In this document: positions 49,329-59,643 of the stretch, piece after piece
Position numbering within the stretch: the stretch's first letter is position 1
How the letters are laid out: each line of letters begins with the position of its first letter
Assembly: GCA_946560065.1 (NCBI GenBank)
Contig: CAMNUE010000009.1
Location: 1 to 64,000, forward strand
Length of the DNA: 64,000 bases
Direction of reading: 5' to 3'
Origin: an uncultured bacterium
GTDB lineage: Bacteria > Bacillota_I > Bacilli_A > RF39 > UBA660
Made by a program: the position numbers and the translations under genes
Notes under the pieces: generated by a model
What the model saw: only the letters and a program-made list of their open reading frames with translations
Databases searched by the model: none
Told to the model about the DNA's origin: nothing

Positions 49329-52300
49329 CTATTTTATATATAGTTTTATTTGATGAGTCTTAGAATCATTTACAAGGTCAATTGTGTTACTAATTTGACT
49401 TTTTCCATCTAATTCTAAATTTTCTTTTTCTCCTTTGATAACTTCTATTTTATAGACTGTATCTAAATAGTTATATGTCATCTTATATGTGTCCCAAGCT
49501 ATTGGAATTTTTGGTTCTAATTTTAATTTATTACCGTTTTTGTGAAGTCCTAAAATATCTTGAATAGCAACTCGATAGAACCAACCAGATGACCCTGTAT
49601 ACCAAGTCCAGCCTCCGTGTCCTGGGTATTTTTCTGCTGAATAGATGTCTGCTGCTATTACGTATGGCTCAACTTGGTATTTAGCAACATCTTTTTCTTT
49701 TCGCGAACGATTAATTGGATTAATCATTTGATAATAACGGTATGCACGATCGTGGTAACCTGATTTTATTAATGACATTAAATACCATGCTACTGAATGA
49801 GTATATTGTCCTCCATTTTCACGGATTCCTTTTGGATAATTCATAATATAACCTGGATTATTTAAACTTTTAGAGAATGCTGGAGTTAATAATTTTATTA
49901 TCTTGTTTTCCTTATCAACAAGTTGCTCTTCAACTGCGGTGATTGCTTTTAAAACTCTATCTTTTGGGGCAACACCACTTATTATTGAGAAGCTTTGTGA
50001 AATTAGGTCGATTTTACATTCACTGTTTTCGTGACTTCCTAATTTATCTCCATTGTCGAAGAAGGCTCTTAAATAATACTCTCCATCCCATGTTCTCTTA
50101 TTAAGATTTTCTTTTAATCTTTCATTAAATTCTTTATAGCCATCTGTGTCTATATTATGATCATATTTTTTTAGTACTTTTGTGAATTGTTCAATAACAT
50201 TATAAAGGAAGAAACCTAACCAAACACTTTCACCTTTTCCACGAATTCCTACTCTATTCATTCCATCATTCCAGTCTCCACCACCCATTAATGGTATTTT
50301 ATGTTGACCTAGTGAATTCATTGACAATTCAAGAGACTTTTGACAATGTGTTAATAAAGTGTCTTGGTAATCTGAGTAGCTGAAGACGATTCCTTTTTCA
50401 TGTTCATAATCACTTAAACTTTCTCCTACAACATAAGGAACATTTTCGTTAAGAATCTCATAATCTCCTGTGATTTCTATATAGTAACAAGTTGCATAAA
50501 CTAGCCACAAGAAATCATCTTTAAATCTAGTACGTAATCCAAAATGATTATGTTCATGCCACCAATGAAGAACATCTCCTTCTTCAAATTGATGTTTTGC
50601 ATTAGTTAGGATTTGTTTTTTTGTTGCTTCTGGATTTATCAACGTTATATTCATAGCATCTTGTAATTGATCTCGATATCCGAAGGCTCCACTTACTTGA
50701 TAGAAACCAGCTTTTGCCATAATTCTTGAAGACATTGTTTGGTATAAGTACCAACCATTGACAACAAAATCAAAACTATTATCAGGTGTATCTATTTGAA
50801 CAGTACCTAATGTTTTACGCCAGTAATCTTTGACTGCTTTCAATTCTTTCTGACAGTTTGAAACATCACTATACTTTGTGATTAATTCGATATTTTCTCT
50901 ATCACTTTGACTACATCCCAAAACAAAGGCGATTGTTTTTTCTTCTTCTTTTGCTAAGTTGATGTCGAAACTAATATTCTTAACTAACATTTTCTCACAT
51001 TCAGCATTTGTAATTTTTTCGGACGCTGTCATGAAGACATTTACATCTCCATAGTTGATACTGTAAACATTACGCATCTTCAAGTAGTTATCTTCTCCCA
51101 TGAATTCTGTAAGAATATGTCTTGAAGTTTTCTCTTCAAAATTACCGAATGTTGGATTTAACCAAAATTCAACATTTATGGTATTTTTCTTAGAATCTTT
51201 ATTCTTTAATTTCATTAAATAGATTTTTGCAGTATCTTCTAGGGCTACAAATTCAGTGATTTCATGATAAAGATTTTCTGTTTCACTTTCTAAGATACTA
51301 TAACCAAAACCATGAGTACATTTTTCTGGATCGAATATCTTACCATCAAATTTGAATCCTTCACTCTTATCATTAGCAACTGTTTCATTAGTCCAAGAGC
51401 TAATTTTAAATTCTCCAGAATTGTAAGCATAAGTATAGCCACAGCCATTGTTTGTAATGATAGTACCAAAATTTTTATTGGCAATTACATTACTCCAAGG
51501 AGTTGGTGTATCTTTATTATAGATTACATACTCTTTACCATTATTTTTAAAACCACCATAGCCATTATCGTAAGTTAATTTTTCTTTATGTTCTTCTTGG
51601 ATATTCTCTTCTAATGGATATGTTGGATAATCATTAATTGTATTAGTACTCGCTAGTTGTTCTACTGCAGTTTTTAAGTTAATATGATTTTCAATTACAA
51701 ATTTTAAGCGAGGTACAATATCTAATAAACTACGGTCTTCTCTAGTAATATTATTACTATTAATAACTGTAACTGTTCCATAAGTATTATAGAAACTATT
51801 TAAAGTATTTATTCTGTACAATTCATCATCTATTTCTTTTTTGATTAATGGAGCATATCTGCTACTTTCATTATTTATAATGATTAAATCGATAAAAATT
51901 GATTTATTTTTAAAATATTCGTAGGCCTTCAGCATTTCATTAATAAAGCTTATATCACTAATGTCATTTATTTCTACAGAAATTATTGGACGATCACCAC
52001 TGATACCAAATTTCCAAAGTCCTGATTGACCTAGGGCATTCTTTCTCAATAAATCCATACGCTCTTCATTAACTGAAATTCTTGTTGTTTGATATAGATA
52101 ATTAAGCATAATGTTAAAGGTACGCATATTTTCACCAGTGATATTTAATTTCTTAGTATCAACAATATTCATTAGTGTTGAAATATCAAAGGCTTTTTCT
52201 ATATTTACCTTACTACTATAGGCATTTATTATGTCATTAATTTGTTCCTTACTACGTCCAAATCCCACTAACATATAAACTGTTGTAGATTCATTAGCTG

Positions 52301-55300
52301 GTACTACTATTTTATTACGAATGGACATTACTGGATCAAGATTGTCTCCTGCATAGTTTGTTAGGTTTTTGTCTAGGCTTGCTGCGTTACTTAAAAGTTT
52401 ATTTCTACCCAAAAAGTTGCTTCTTTCTGTTTCAAAAGAATATTTATCTACTGGGTTTTTAATGATTAATCTTGTAACCATGTAACTATTAACAGTAGAA
52501 TCTCCTCTACTTTTACGTTTAGCTATAATACTGTTAGTTTGATGATCATATTCAGTGCTTATAAACATATTATTGAAGACACGGTGACTTACATCATCCA
52601 TATTTTCTGAAAGAATTGGTTCTGTGTAACTAGTAATTTCTAATTCTTTATCAACTTCACCTTCATTTTTGAAAGTTATTTTTCTTATCTCAGCATGATG
52701 GTCTTTGCAAACAACTATTTCTGTTTTAGTAGTAATTGCAGCATCCCTTCTAGAATATTTAATTTTATCTGCGGCAAAAACAACTTCATATTTATCAGGC
52801 TTTATATTCATTGGAGCGTATGTATTACTCCAAACATATTTTGTCGTAGTGTCTTTAATAAACATGAAGATACCATAGTCTAATTCAGTTACTTTACGAT
52901 ATCTGTTTAGTTGTAGAGTACGATATCTTGAGAAACTGTTACCACGATCATTCATGATAAGAGAATATTTTTTATTTGATAAAACTGACATTTCTGGAAG
53001 ATAAGAAATGTAATCATAAGCTCTGATGTCATTTTCGATTGTTTCTTTAGCATAATTATATTTCTTGTAGCCTGCCATTTTCATATCAATACTTGTTTTT
53101 ATTTGAACTTTTTCTTTTAGTAATAATTCATAAGTTCTAATATTTACATTATTATGAAATAAATTTTGGATTATACCACCTTTTAAGTAGTTTGCTATTC
53201 CAATTAAACTCATTCCTTGATGATGAGCAAAATATGATCTTACGACATCTTTATTATCATAGTCATATGATTCATAAAAACCATACTCACCATCGTACAT
53301 TCCTAATTCTTTGAGTTTTGCGATATTTTCATAGACATCTTCTGGAAACATATCTAAAGCCATCAAAGAAGAGTATGGAGAAATTACTATTCTATTTTCT
53401 TTATCTTCTTTTGCTTTTAAATATGGAGTTGAAAATGCCTTATATTTATAATTTAGGGAATTATCTAACTCGTTATATGCTGATTCAGAAATACCCCATG
53501 GAAGTTTATGAGATACACTATTTATATAATCTTTTTGGCACATAACAGCAAAATGATATGATTCATCTAGTAAAGTATTTAAATAATTCTTCATAAATAA
53601 ATGTGGCATAAAGTACTCGAATGCTGTTCCATTCCAAGACAATAGTCCTTTTCTTCCTTTGTATGTTGTTAAAGATTTATCTAGACAGAACCAATGTTTA
53701 GTAGATACATCCCCAAGACAGATTGCAAGATAACTTGTAAGACGAGACTCACTAGCAAACTTATTGTAATTATAAATAGAAAGTCTTCCTTCAATTTCAT
53801 CATAGCCAATACTGAAAACATCTTTTTTAGTATATAATTTTTTGAAGTTGGCATTTTTAATTAACTTATCACAAAGTTTTACTAGGTTATCTTGGTCTTT
53901 ATCGATTAAGAATTCTCTTGTGACAATAATACAAGAAATTAAGTTACCTGAATCAATTGTTGAAACAAAGAATGGATACATGTTCTCTTTTGTTTTAGTA
54001 TTATACCAGTTATATAGATGTCCATGCCATTTATCAAGTGAATCAACAGTAGATAAAATTTTTCCTATTAAGTCTATAGCTTTTTCTAAATCAATAAACT
54101 CTAATTCATAAGCACTTATAATACTTGTTAGGGAAAGACCAATACTAGTTGGAGATGTTCTAATATCTAATTTTTCTTCTCTATTCTCTTGATAGTTGTC
54201 TGGTATTAAATAATTGTGTTCTTCATTAAGGTTTTCTTCAAAATATTTCCAAGTTTTCAAGGCTAACTCTTTAATTTCTTCTACTTTATTATCCTTTAGT
54301 TCTATTTGATGATAGTCAATATCTTTACTTACAAAATATAGAACAAATGGCCCGCTAAAAAAGATTAGTGCAATTACATAAGCTGCGTAATTATTAGTTA
54401 ATAGACCAATTATTATAAATAAAATTGCTGAAATAATATTAATATCAAAACTCTTTATATAATTTTTTAAACTGCCATCAATTGTTTTTGATACCTCTTC
54501 AGCAGTTATCCAATTTAGTAAGTTTTTATGACTATAAAATAAACGATAAAGAGTTCTTATGAAAGCATCTAAATATAACTTTGAATAGTATGGGATACAA
54601 GCAAATGTTATATATGCTCTTAAGAGAATACTCTTTCCTCCAAAGTATAAGTTTTTACAATATACTTCTTTTCTTTCCTTAGCTTTTTTATACATTTTAC
54701 TTCTTAAGAAGAAGATAATTGAAATAGCAACTTCTAATATGACAAAACCAAGCCATAATAATGATGTTTTTTTACTAAATGTAAAAGCTAATAATAGAAT
54801 TAATAATAGCATTGGATTTAGGAACATTCTAATAATGTTGTCTAGTATTTTGAAACGTCCTAATAAGTTAATTGGATTTTTTACTTTATCCCCATTTTTG
54901 CTAGGAACAGTATTTAGAAGCCAATTGATAATTTGAGTATCTCCTCTAGCCCAACGATGTTGCCTTGTTGTGTCTACTAAGAATTTAGATGGAAAATCAT
55001 CAATTAACTCGATATCTGATACATAGCCGCATCTTAGATAATTTCCTTCTAGAAGGTCATGTGACAATATAAGGTTATCTGGAAAAGTATTTTCTAATAA
55101 TTTATTAAATATTTTAAGATTGTAAATTCCTTTTCCAACAAAACTTCCTTCATCAAATAGATCTTGATAAACATTAGGAACAACTGCTGAATATGTATCA
55201 AATCCACCGATTCCAGCAAAGACTTGACTATATAAACTTTTAATAGTTGCTTCTATATCAACACTTACTCTTGGTTGCATGATACCATAACCACTAATAA

Positions 55301-56960
55301 CTTTTGTTTCTTGTTTATTTAGGACAGGCTGATTCATTGGATGTGCCATTGCACCAACTAAATTAAGAGCAGAGTTTAAAACTAATTTTGTATCTGTATC
55401 TAAAGTAATAACATATTTTATATCTAGATTATTATCATGAAGCATGTTGACATTAAAATACTTTGTTTCATCTACATATTCTCCTAAAAGGATTTTATTA
55501 AAATGTAGTAGTGCTCCTCTTTTTCTTTCATAACCTAAATACTTATTTTCCTTAGAATTCCAAACACGACGACGATACATGAAATAGAATAAATCTTTCT
55601 TATATTTTTTATTTAATTCTTCAGCATATTTTTGACCATATTCTGAGATTTCTTTGTCATACTCTTCTACTTTTACTGATGAAGCTTTAACGTCTCCTAG
55701 TAAGGTAAAATATAAGTTATCCGATTTATTTATTAAATAAAACGTTTCTAAAGTATCAAACATCTCTTTAATTTTTTCTTTATTAGAAATGATTGTTGGA
55801 ATAACAACCATAGTTTCTGATCCTTTTGGTATTCCTTTGATGTAATCTAATTTTGGAATAACTTTTGTTTTTGTAGAATGAATTATAAATTCATTGATTA
55901 ATTGACTTAGTAATTGACTTATTGGAATGAATAAGATAATAAAGCCAATCACTCTTGGTTTAATAAAATAAGTTGATAAAAAGTAAGTAAGGATACTTGT
56001 AAGTATTACAAGAAGTGAGATATAGACAATTACTTTAAATGTATTTTTTTCTTCTTTAAAAAGTTTTTTACCAATATGTTCTTCTTTATCAACAATTTTT
56101 TCTAGATAGTTAAATTCTGTACAATGACTTTTCTTGGATAGTTTTAAAAGTTGATCTCGATAATCTTTTTTTGATTCACGAGTCATTTTCTTATATATTG
56201 GATCACTTAATAATAATTTTTCCGTCTTAGAAACTTTTTCATATAAATCTTCTAGAGAATATTCAAAGAATTCTTTTAAATTCTTGAAGATATTGGAGAT
56301 TAAAATATTATTCTCTATTTTCTTTTGATATTCTTCATTTATAATTTCTTTTAAACTTACCTGATTTTCTTTTAAATATTCATTTAAATTTTTAAATACT
56401 TCGTGTTTATTTTTACTCGTCTTTCCTACTTGATTATTTATTTCAAAAATATAGTGCCCGTTATTGGCAATATCAAAATTTACTGGAATAAAGTCATCTA
56501 GAGATAATACTTCTTTTGCTTCAATAACTGCTTCAACATCTTCTTTATCTACTAGTTTTGTGTACTCTTCTCGACAAAGATCATTTAATCTCTCTGTATA
56601 TATTAGGATAAGAAGTGGGAATATATTGCATAGTTCTCGATAAGTAAAAGGGATTCCTGTTTCTTTTTGATAATTCCTTAACTCTTCTGCTAAGTATTTA
56701 AATGTAATATTATAGTTCTTTTTAGCTATCAAGCTCTTTATAAAATAGAAATTTTTATCTAATATTTTTTTACTTTTTTCTAAATCTTTTTTTGAGGCTA
56801 AAATATTATTTTTATGTTCAACTAATAAATAGTAGTTATCAATTAACCATTCATTAGTAATTTCAACGTATTCATGGTTTTTAGTTTTATTTACTAAAAA
56901 ATTGTAATATTCTGTTATATCTTGAAAGTTATTAAAAAATTGTTTTATTATTTTTGTCAT
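49329..56960 (-). CDS. cyclic beta-1,2-glucan synthase-like (NdvB-type: GT84, glycoamylase-like, GH94)
   Basis: GT core VITLDTDTKLVLNSA, RQHRWARGDTQI; GH94 signature HWWHEHNHFGLRTRFKDDFLWL and MGGGDWNDGMNRVG; about 2543 aa; start at MTKIIKQ (AAGGAG RBS). Confidence 0.88.
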   Translation of the reverse strand: MTKIIKQFFNNFQDITEYYNFLVNKTKNHEYVEITNEWLIDNYYLLVEHKNNILASKKDLEKSKKILDKNFYFIKSLIAKKNYNITFKYLAEELRNYQKETGIPFTYRELCNIFPLLILIYTERLNDLCREEYTKLVDKEDVEAVIEAKEVLSLDDFIPVNFDIANNGHYIFEINNQVGKTSKNKHEVFKNLNEYLKENQVSLKEIINEEYQKKIENNILISNIFKNLKEFFEYSLEDLYEKVSKTEKLLLSDPIYKKMTRESKKDYRDQLLKLSKKSHCTEFNYLEKIVDKEEHIGKKLFKEEKNTFKVIVYISLLVILTSILTYFLSTYFIKPRVIGFIILFIPISQLLSQLINEFIIHSTKTKVIPKLDYIKGIPKGSETMVVIPTIISNKEKIKEMFDTLETFYLINKSDNLYFTLLGDVKASSVKVEEYDKEISEYGQKYAEELNKKYKKDLFYFMYRRRVWNSKENKYLGYERKRGALLHFNKILLGEYVDETKYFNVNMLHDNNLDIKYVITLDTDTKLVLNSALNLVGAMAHPMNQPVLNKQETKVISGYGIMQPRVSVDIEATIKSLYSQVFAGIGGFDTYSAVVPNVYQDLFDEGSFVGKGIYNLKIFNKLLENTFPDNLILSHDLLEGNYLRCGYVSDIELIDDFPSKFLVDTTRQHRWARGDTQIINWLLNTVPSKNGDKVKNPINLLGRFKILDNIIRMFLNPMLLLILLLAFTFSKKTSLLWLGFVILEVAISIIFFLRSKMYKKAKERKEVYCKNLYFGGKSILLRAYITFACIPYYSKLYLDAFIRTLYRLFYSHKNLLNWITAEEVSKTIDGSLKNYIKSFDINIISAILFIIIGLLTNNYAAYVIALIFFSGPFVLYFVSKDIDYHQIELKDNKVEEIKELALKTWKYFEENLNEEHNYLIPDNYQENREEKLDIRTSPTSIGLSLTSIISAYELEFIDLEKAIDLIGKILSTVDSLDKWHGHLYNWYNTKTKENMYPFFVSTIDSGNLISCIIVTREFLIDKDQDNLVKLCDKLIKNANFKKLYTKKDVFSIGYDEIEGRLSIYNYNKFASESRLTSYLAICLGDVSTKHWFCLDKSLTTYKGRKGLLSWNGTAFEYFMPHLFMKNYLNTLLDESYHFAVMCQKDYINSVSHKLPWGISESAYNELDNSLNYKYKAFSTPYLKAKEDKENRIVISPYSSLMALDMFPEDVYENIAKLKELGMYDGEYGFYESYDYDNKDVVRSYFAHHQGMSLIGIANYLKGGIIQNLFHNNVNIRTYELLLKEKVQIKTSIDMKMAGYKKYNYAKETIENDIRAYDYISYLPEMSVLSNKKYSLIMNDRGNSFSRYRTLQLNRYRKVTELDYGIFMFIKDTTTKYVWSNTYAPMNIKPDKYEVVFAADKIKYSRRDAAITTKTEIVVCKDHHAEIRKITFKNEGEVDKELEITSYTEPILSENMDDVSHRVFNNMFISTEYDHQTNSIIAKRKSRGDSTVNSYMVTRLIIKNPVDKYSFETERSNFLGRNKLLSNAASLDKNLTNYAGDNLDPVMSIRNKIVVPANESTTVYMLVGFGRSKEQINDIINAYSSKVNIEKAFDISTLMNIVDTKKLNITGENMRTFNIMLNYLYQTTRISVNEERMDLLRKNALGQSGLWKFGISGDRPIISVEINDISDISFINEMLKAYEYFKNKSIFIDLIIINNESSRYAPLIKKEIDDELYRINTLNSFYNTYGTVTVINSNNITREDRSLLDIVPRLKFVIENHINLKTAVEQLASTNTINDYPTYPLEENIQEEHKEKLTYDNGYGGFKNNGKEYVIYNKDTPTPWSNVIANKNFGTIITNNGCGYTYAYNSGEFKISSWTNETVANDKSEGFKFDGKIFDPEKCTHGFGYSILESETENLYHEITEFVALEDTAKIYLMKLKNKDSKKNTINVEFWLNPTFGNFEEKTSRHILTEFMGEDNYLKMRNVYSINYGDVNVFMTASEKITNAECEKMLVKNISFDINLAKEEEKTIAFVLGCSQSDRENIELITKYSDVSNCQKELKAVKDYWRKTLGTVQIDTPDNSFDFVVNGWYLYQTMSSRIMAKAGFYQVSGAFGYRDQLQDAMNITLINPEATKKQILTNAKHQFEEGDVLHWWHEHNHFGLRTRFKDDFLWLVYATCYYIEITGDYEILNENVPYVVGESLSDYEHEKGIVFSYSDYQDTLLTHCQKSLELSMNSLGQHKIPLMGGGDWNDGMNRVGIRGKGESVWLGFFLYNVIEQFTKVLKKYDHNIDTDGYKEFNERLKENLNKRTWDGEYYLRAFFDNGDKLGSHENSECKIDLISQSFSIISGVAPKDRVLKAITAVEEQLVDKENKIIKLLTPAFSKSLNNPGYIMNYPKGIRENGGQYTHSVAWYLMSLIKSGYHDRAYRYYQMINPINRSRKEKDVAKYQVEPYVIAADIYSAEKYPGHGGWTWYTGSSGWFYRVAIQDILGLHKNGNKLKLEPKIPIAWDTYKMTYNYLDTVYKIEVIKGEKENLELDGKSQISNTIDLVNDSKTHQIKLYIK

Positions 56961-57033
56961 ATCCATACACTCCTTTTTAAAGTATATCATAAATTATTGT
57001 GTAGGACTAGAATAACAGTAATATTTTATGAAA

Positions 57034-57060
57034 CAAAAAAAACTCGATAAACTCGAGTTA
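57034..57060 (-). terminator. terminator after tRNA-Ser
   Basis: AACTCGAGTTTATCGAGTTTTTTTT. Confidence 0.75.
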
Positions 57061-57069
57061 TTTCTATAA

Positions 57070-57160
57070 TGGCGGAGTAGGAGAGATTTGAACTCTCGCG
57101 CCAGTTGCCCGACCTACACCCTTAGCAGGGGCGCCTCTTCAGCCTCTTGAGTACTACTCC
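57070..57160 (-). tRNA. tRNA-Ser(GCT)
   Basis: Class II tRNA with long variable arm, CTGCTAA anticodon loop, 3' GCCA. Confidence 0.96.
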
Positions 57161-57291
57161 ATTTCCTCTAATTGCGTCCGCACATATAATATTACATTAT
57201 TGGTTATTAATTGTCAAGAACAAAAGAGTTATTTTCTTATTTTATAAAGGTTTCTCACCTCTTTCTCTGTCATGGATGAATATTTAAAAAC

Positions 57292-57317
57292 AAAAAAACC
57301 GTTATAGTTAACGGTAA
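57292..57317 (-). terminator. terminator after the Ile-Asn-Glu tRNA operon
   Basis: ACCGTTAACTATAACGGTTTTTTTG on the minus strand. Confidence 0.75.
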
Positions 57318-57326
57318 TCTGCATAT

Positions 57327-57403
57327 TGGTGACGAGTACGGAATTCGAATCCGTGAATGCTGCCGTGAAAGGGCAGTGTGTTAAGCCACTTCACCAACTC
57401 GCC
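57327..57403 (-). tRNA. tRNA-Glu(TTC)
   Basis: GGCGAGT...CTTTCAC...ACTCGTC-A-CCA cloverleaf. Confidence 0.95.
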
Positions 57404-57406
57404 ATA

Positions 57407-57483
57407 TGGCGCCCCAACTAGGACTTGAACCTAGGACCCCTTGATTAACAGTCAAGTGCTCTAACCAACTGAGCTATTGAGGC
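57407..57483 (-). tRNA. tRNA-Asn(GTT)
   Basis: GCCTCAA...CTGTTAA...TTGGGGC-G-CCA cloverleaf. Confidence 0.96.
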
Positions 57484-57491
57484 ATTATTAA

Positions 57492-57568
<77 letters not shown>

Positions 57569-57749
57569 ATTAATAATTTGTACTTTTTTAGTTTACTATA
57601 TTTTTTATAGTTTTGCAAGAGAAAATTCAATTTAATTTCTGCATTTCTCAATTGCAATAATAGAATACTATATAAAAGTTCTTTAAGTCAAGTATTTTTT
57701 GTTATTTTTTAAAGAAAAAAAGAGATTTTTCACCCTTTTTTGATTACTT

Positions 57750-58433
57750 TTAAATTTGATATGTTTTTTGTTTACCTTTATTTTTAGATTTTATTAGTTC
57801 AATGTTTCGATTATATCTTGAAAACACTTCAGCAGCCTCCATACTTTCTCGGGCAAATAAGTAGCCTTCATTGTAAGCCTGAACAAATTGATTTTGTAAT
57901 GGCAATTGCATATTATTATCAATATTATCTTTGAAAACTTCAGCAAATCTATCAGAGGATGGATTTGCTTTTACAGCCTCATTAATTACTGTTAGTGAGT
58001 TCCCTGGTATTTCTTCTGTGTAATCATTAACTATATTTTTTCTTCTTGTGGCTAGCTCAATAAATTCTTCTAATTTCTTTTCATGTGCTTCTGAATATCC
58101 GGTTTCATCTAAGAAATGCGACTCAAAGTTTAACTCTCCTAAGACTTCAGCAGTTTTTCCATCAATATATCCTAAGATTCTTGCAAAGAATTTATATTCA
58201 GCTGATAAATGTTGTTGCCATAAAAAAGCTCCAAAAGTTACTTTTCCATTTTGTTCAAGTTCCTCTTTTATTCTAATATTTTCTGCTTTACAACGTAGAA
58301 TCTCTTTAGTATCTAAATCAAAGTTCATTAAAAATTCTTCTACTTTTCTTCTATGTTGATTCTCTATTTTCTTTCTTTTGATTCTTTCTAGTTTAATTTC
58401 TCTCAACCTTGGCATTCTATGTGGTAGTAACAT
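57750..58433 (-). CDS. hypothetical charged helical protein
   Basis: 227-aa ORF with GGGAGGG RBS between tRNA genes. Confidence 0.65.
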   Translation of the reverse strand: MLLPHRMPRLREIKLERIKRKKIENQHRRKVEEFLMNFDLDTKEILRCKAENIRIKEELEQNGKVTFGAFLWQQHLSAEYKFFARILGYIDGKTAEVLGELNFESHFLDETGYSEAHEKKLEEFIELATRRKNIVNDYTEEIPGNSLTVINEAVKANPSSDRFAEVFKDNIDNNMQLPLQNQFVQAYNEGYLFARESMEAAEVFSRYNRNIELIKSKNKGKQKTYQI

Positions 58434-58536
58434 AACAAACCCTCCCTATTTGTATTATAACACACATTATAATATTTTAATATTTTCTAGTATAAAGTCA
58501 CAACCTGTAATTTCATATTATAGGATTATTAAAGTA

Positions 58537-58568
58537 AAGAAAAACTCAGACTAAATAAGTCTGAGTTA
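58537..58568 (-). terminator. terminator after tRNA-Lys
   Basis: AACTCAGACTTATTTAGTCTGAGTTTTTC. Confidence 0.8.
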
Positions 58569-58577
58569 AAATCAACA

Positions 58578-58653
58578 TGGTGGGACGTTAGGGATTCGAA
58601 CCCTAGACCCACTGATTAAGAGTCAGTTGCTCTACCAACTGAGCTAACGTCCC
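58578..58653 (-). tRNA. tRNA-Lys(CTT)
   Basis: GGGACGT...CTCTTAA...ACGTCCC-A-CCA cloverleaf. Confidence 0.95.
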
Positions 58654-58798
58654 ATGTCTAATAAATGCATTACTGCTTAAGTATAGCATAAAAAAAATAA
58701 AAAATAAACACTTTTTTCTTTTTTTTTATTGAAAAATAAATAAATTGTGAGTTATATTTATTTTTTTATTATTTTGATAGTTAATTTTTATTATATTT

Positions 58799-58827
58799 TT
58801 GACTTCTGAAACTTTATACGTTATAAT
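58799..58827 (+). promoter_or_regulatory. strong sigma-A-type promoter
   Basis: TTGACT - 17 nt - TATAAT, 30 bp upstream of the ATG. Confidence 0.8.
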
Positions 58828-58856
58828 ATGTGCCTATACAAAGGGGAGATTAATTT

Positions 58857-59609
58857 ATGAGTATGAAATTTTTAAATACAATTAAGGATTTTAGTAATAA
58901 AAGCGAAGATGTCTTTGTAACTACACAATTAGGAGACATTGTGATTAAAGGTACTGATAACATGGATGAAATTAATGCTGCAAAGGTTTCTGGTACTTAT
59001 ATAGATGGGAGTGCTAGAATAGTTAGTGCTAATAACAATCTAGATTTAACGTTAAGCCCAAAATTTAAAGGTAATGTAACCCTTGAATCTATGAATGGAA
59101 AAATTTATGTAAGAAATTTTCAAGGAAAGAAGCTAACTGTTAAAGCAAATAATGGAACAATAAGTATTTATAATTCTATTACTGATTCATTGGTTATCAA
59201 AACTAGTAATGGCAAAGTTGATTGTGAGAATGTAGTTTCTGATTACTTAAAAATTAATGCTGCTAATGGTACTATTTCTGTTGATAATGCATTAGTAAGG
59301 AATGGTAATTTAGATAGCAAAAATGGTTCTATTAATATAAATAGGATTGCTAGTAGTGAATTTTTAGCTTTGATGAATGACAATGGTGATATAAAAGGTT
59401 ATGATACTGCTGCTAAAAGTTATTTAGTTAGTACAAAAGAAGGAGATATTGATTTAGCAAGAACAACTTTTGATGAGGCAAGGTTTGAATCTATTAATGG
59501 AGATATCGATTTATCAATTGTAAAATGTGGCAATAAAAAGAAAATCCAAAGTCTATGTGGAGTTACTAATATAGTATACGTTAAAAGTAATTACAATATT
59601 AGAAGATGA
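58857..59609 (+). CDS. DUF4097-like beta-helix repeat protein
   Basis: Recurrent [AS]xNGxI/V pattern (ESMNGKIYV, KANNGTISI, KTSNGKVDC, NAANGTISV, DSKNGSINI, ESINGDIDL); RBS GGGGAG. Confidence 0.75.
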   Translation: MSMKFLNTIKDFSNKSEDVFVTTQLGDIVIKGTDNMDEINAAKVSGTYIDGSARIVSANNNLDLTLSPKFKGNVTLESMNGKIYVRNFQGKKLTVKANNGTISIYNSITDSLVIKTSNGKVDCENVVSDYLKINAANGTISVDNALVRNGNLDSKNGSININRIASSEFLALMNDNGDIKGYDTAAKSYLVSTKEGDIDLARTTFDEARFESINGDIDLSIVKCGNKKKIQSLCGVTNIVYVKSNYNIRR

Positions 59610-59628
59610 CCTTAGTCATCTTTTTTTT
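59604..59628 (+). terminator. terminator
   Basis: AGATGACCTTAGTCATCTTTTTTTT. Confidence 0.85.
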
Positions 59629-59643
59629 ACAAAAAAAAGAAAG

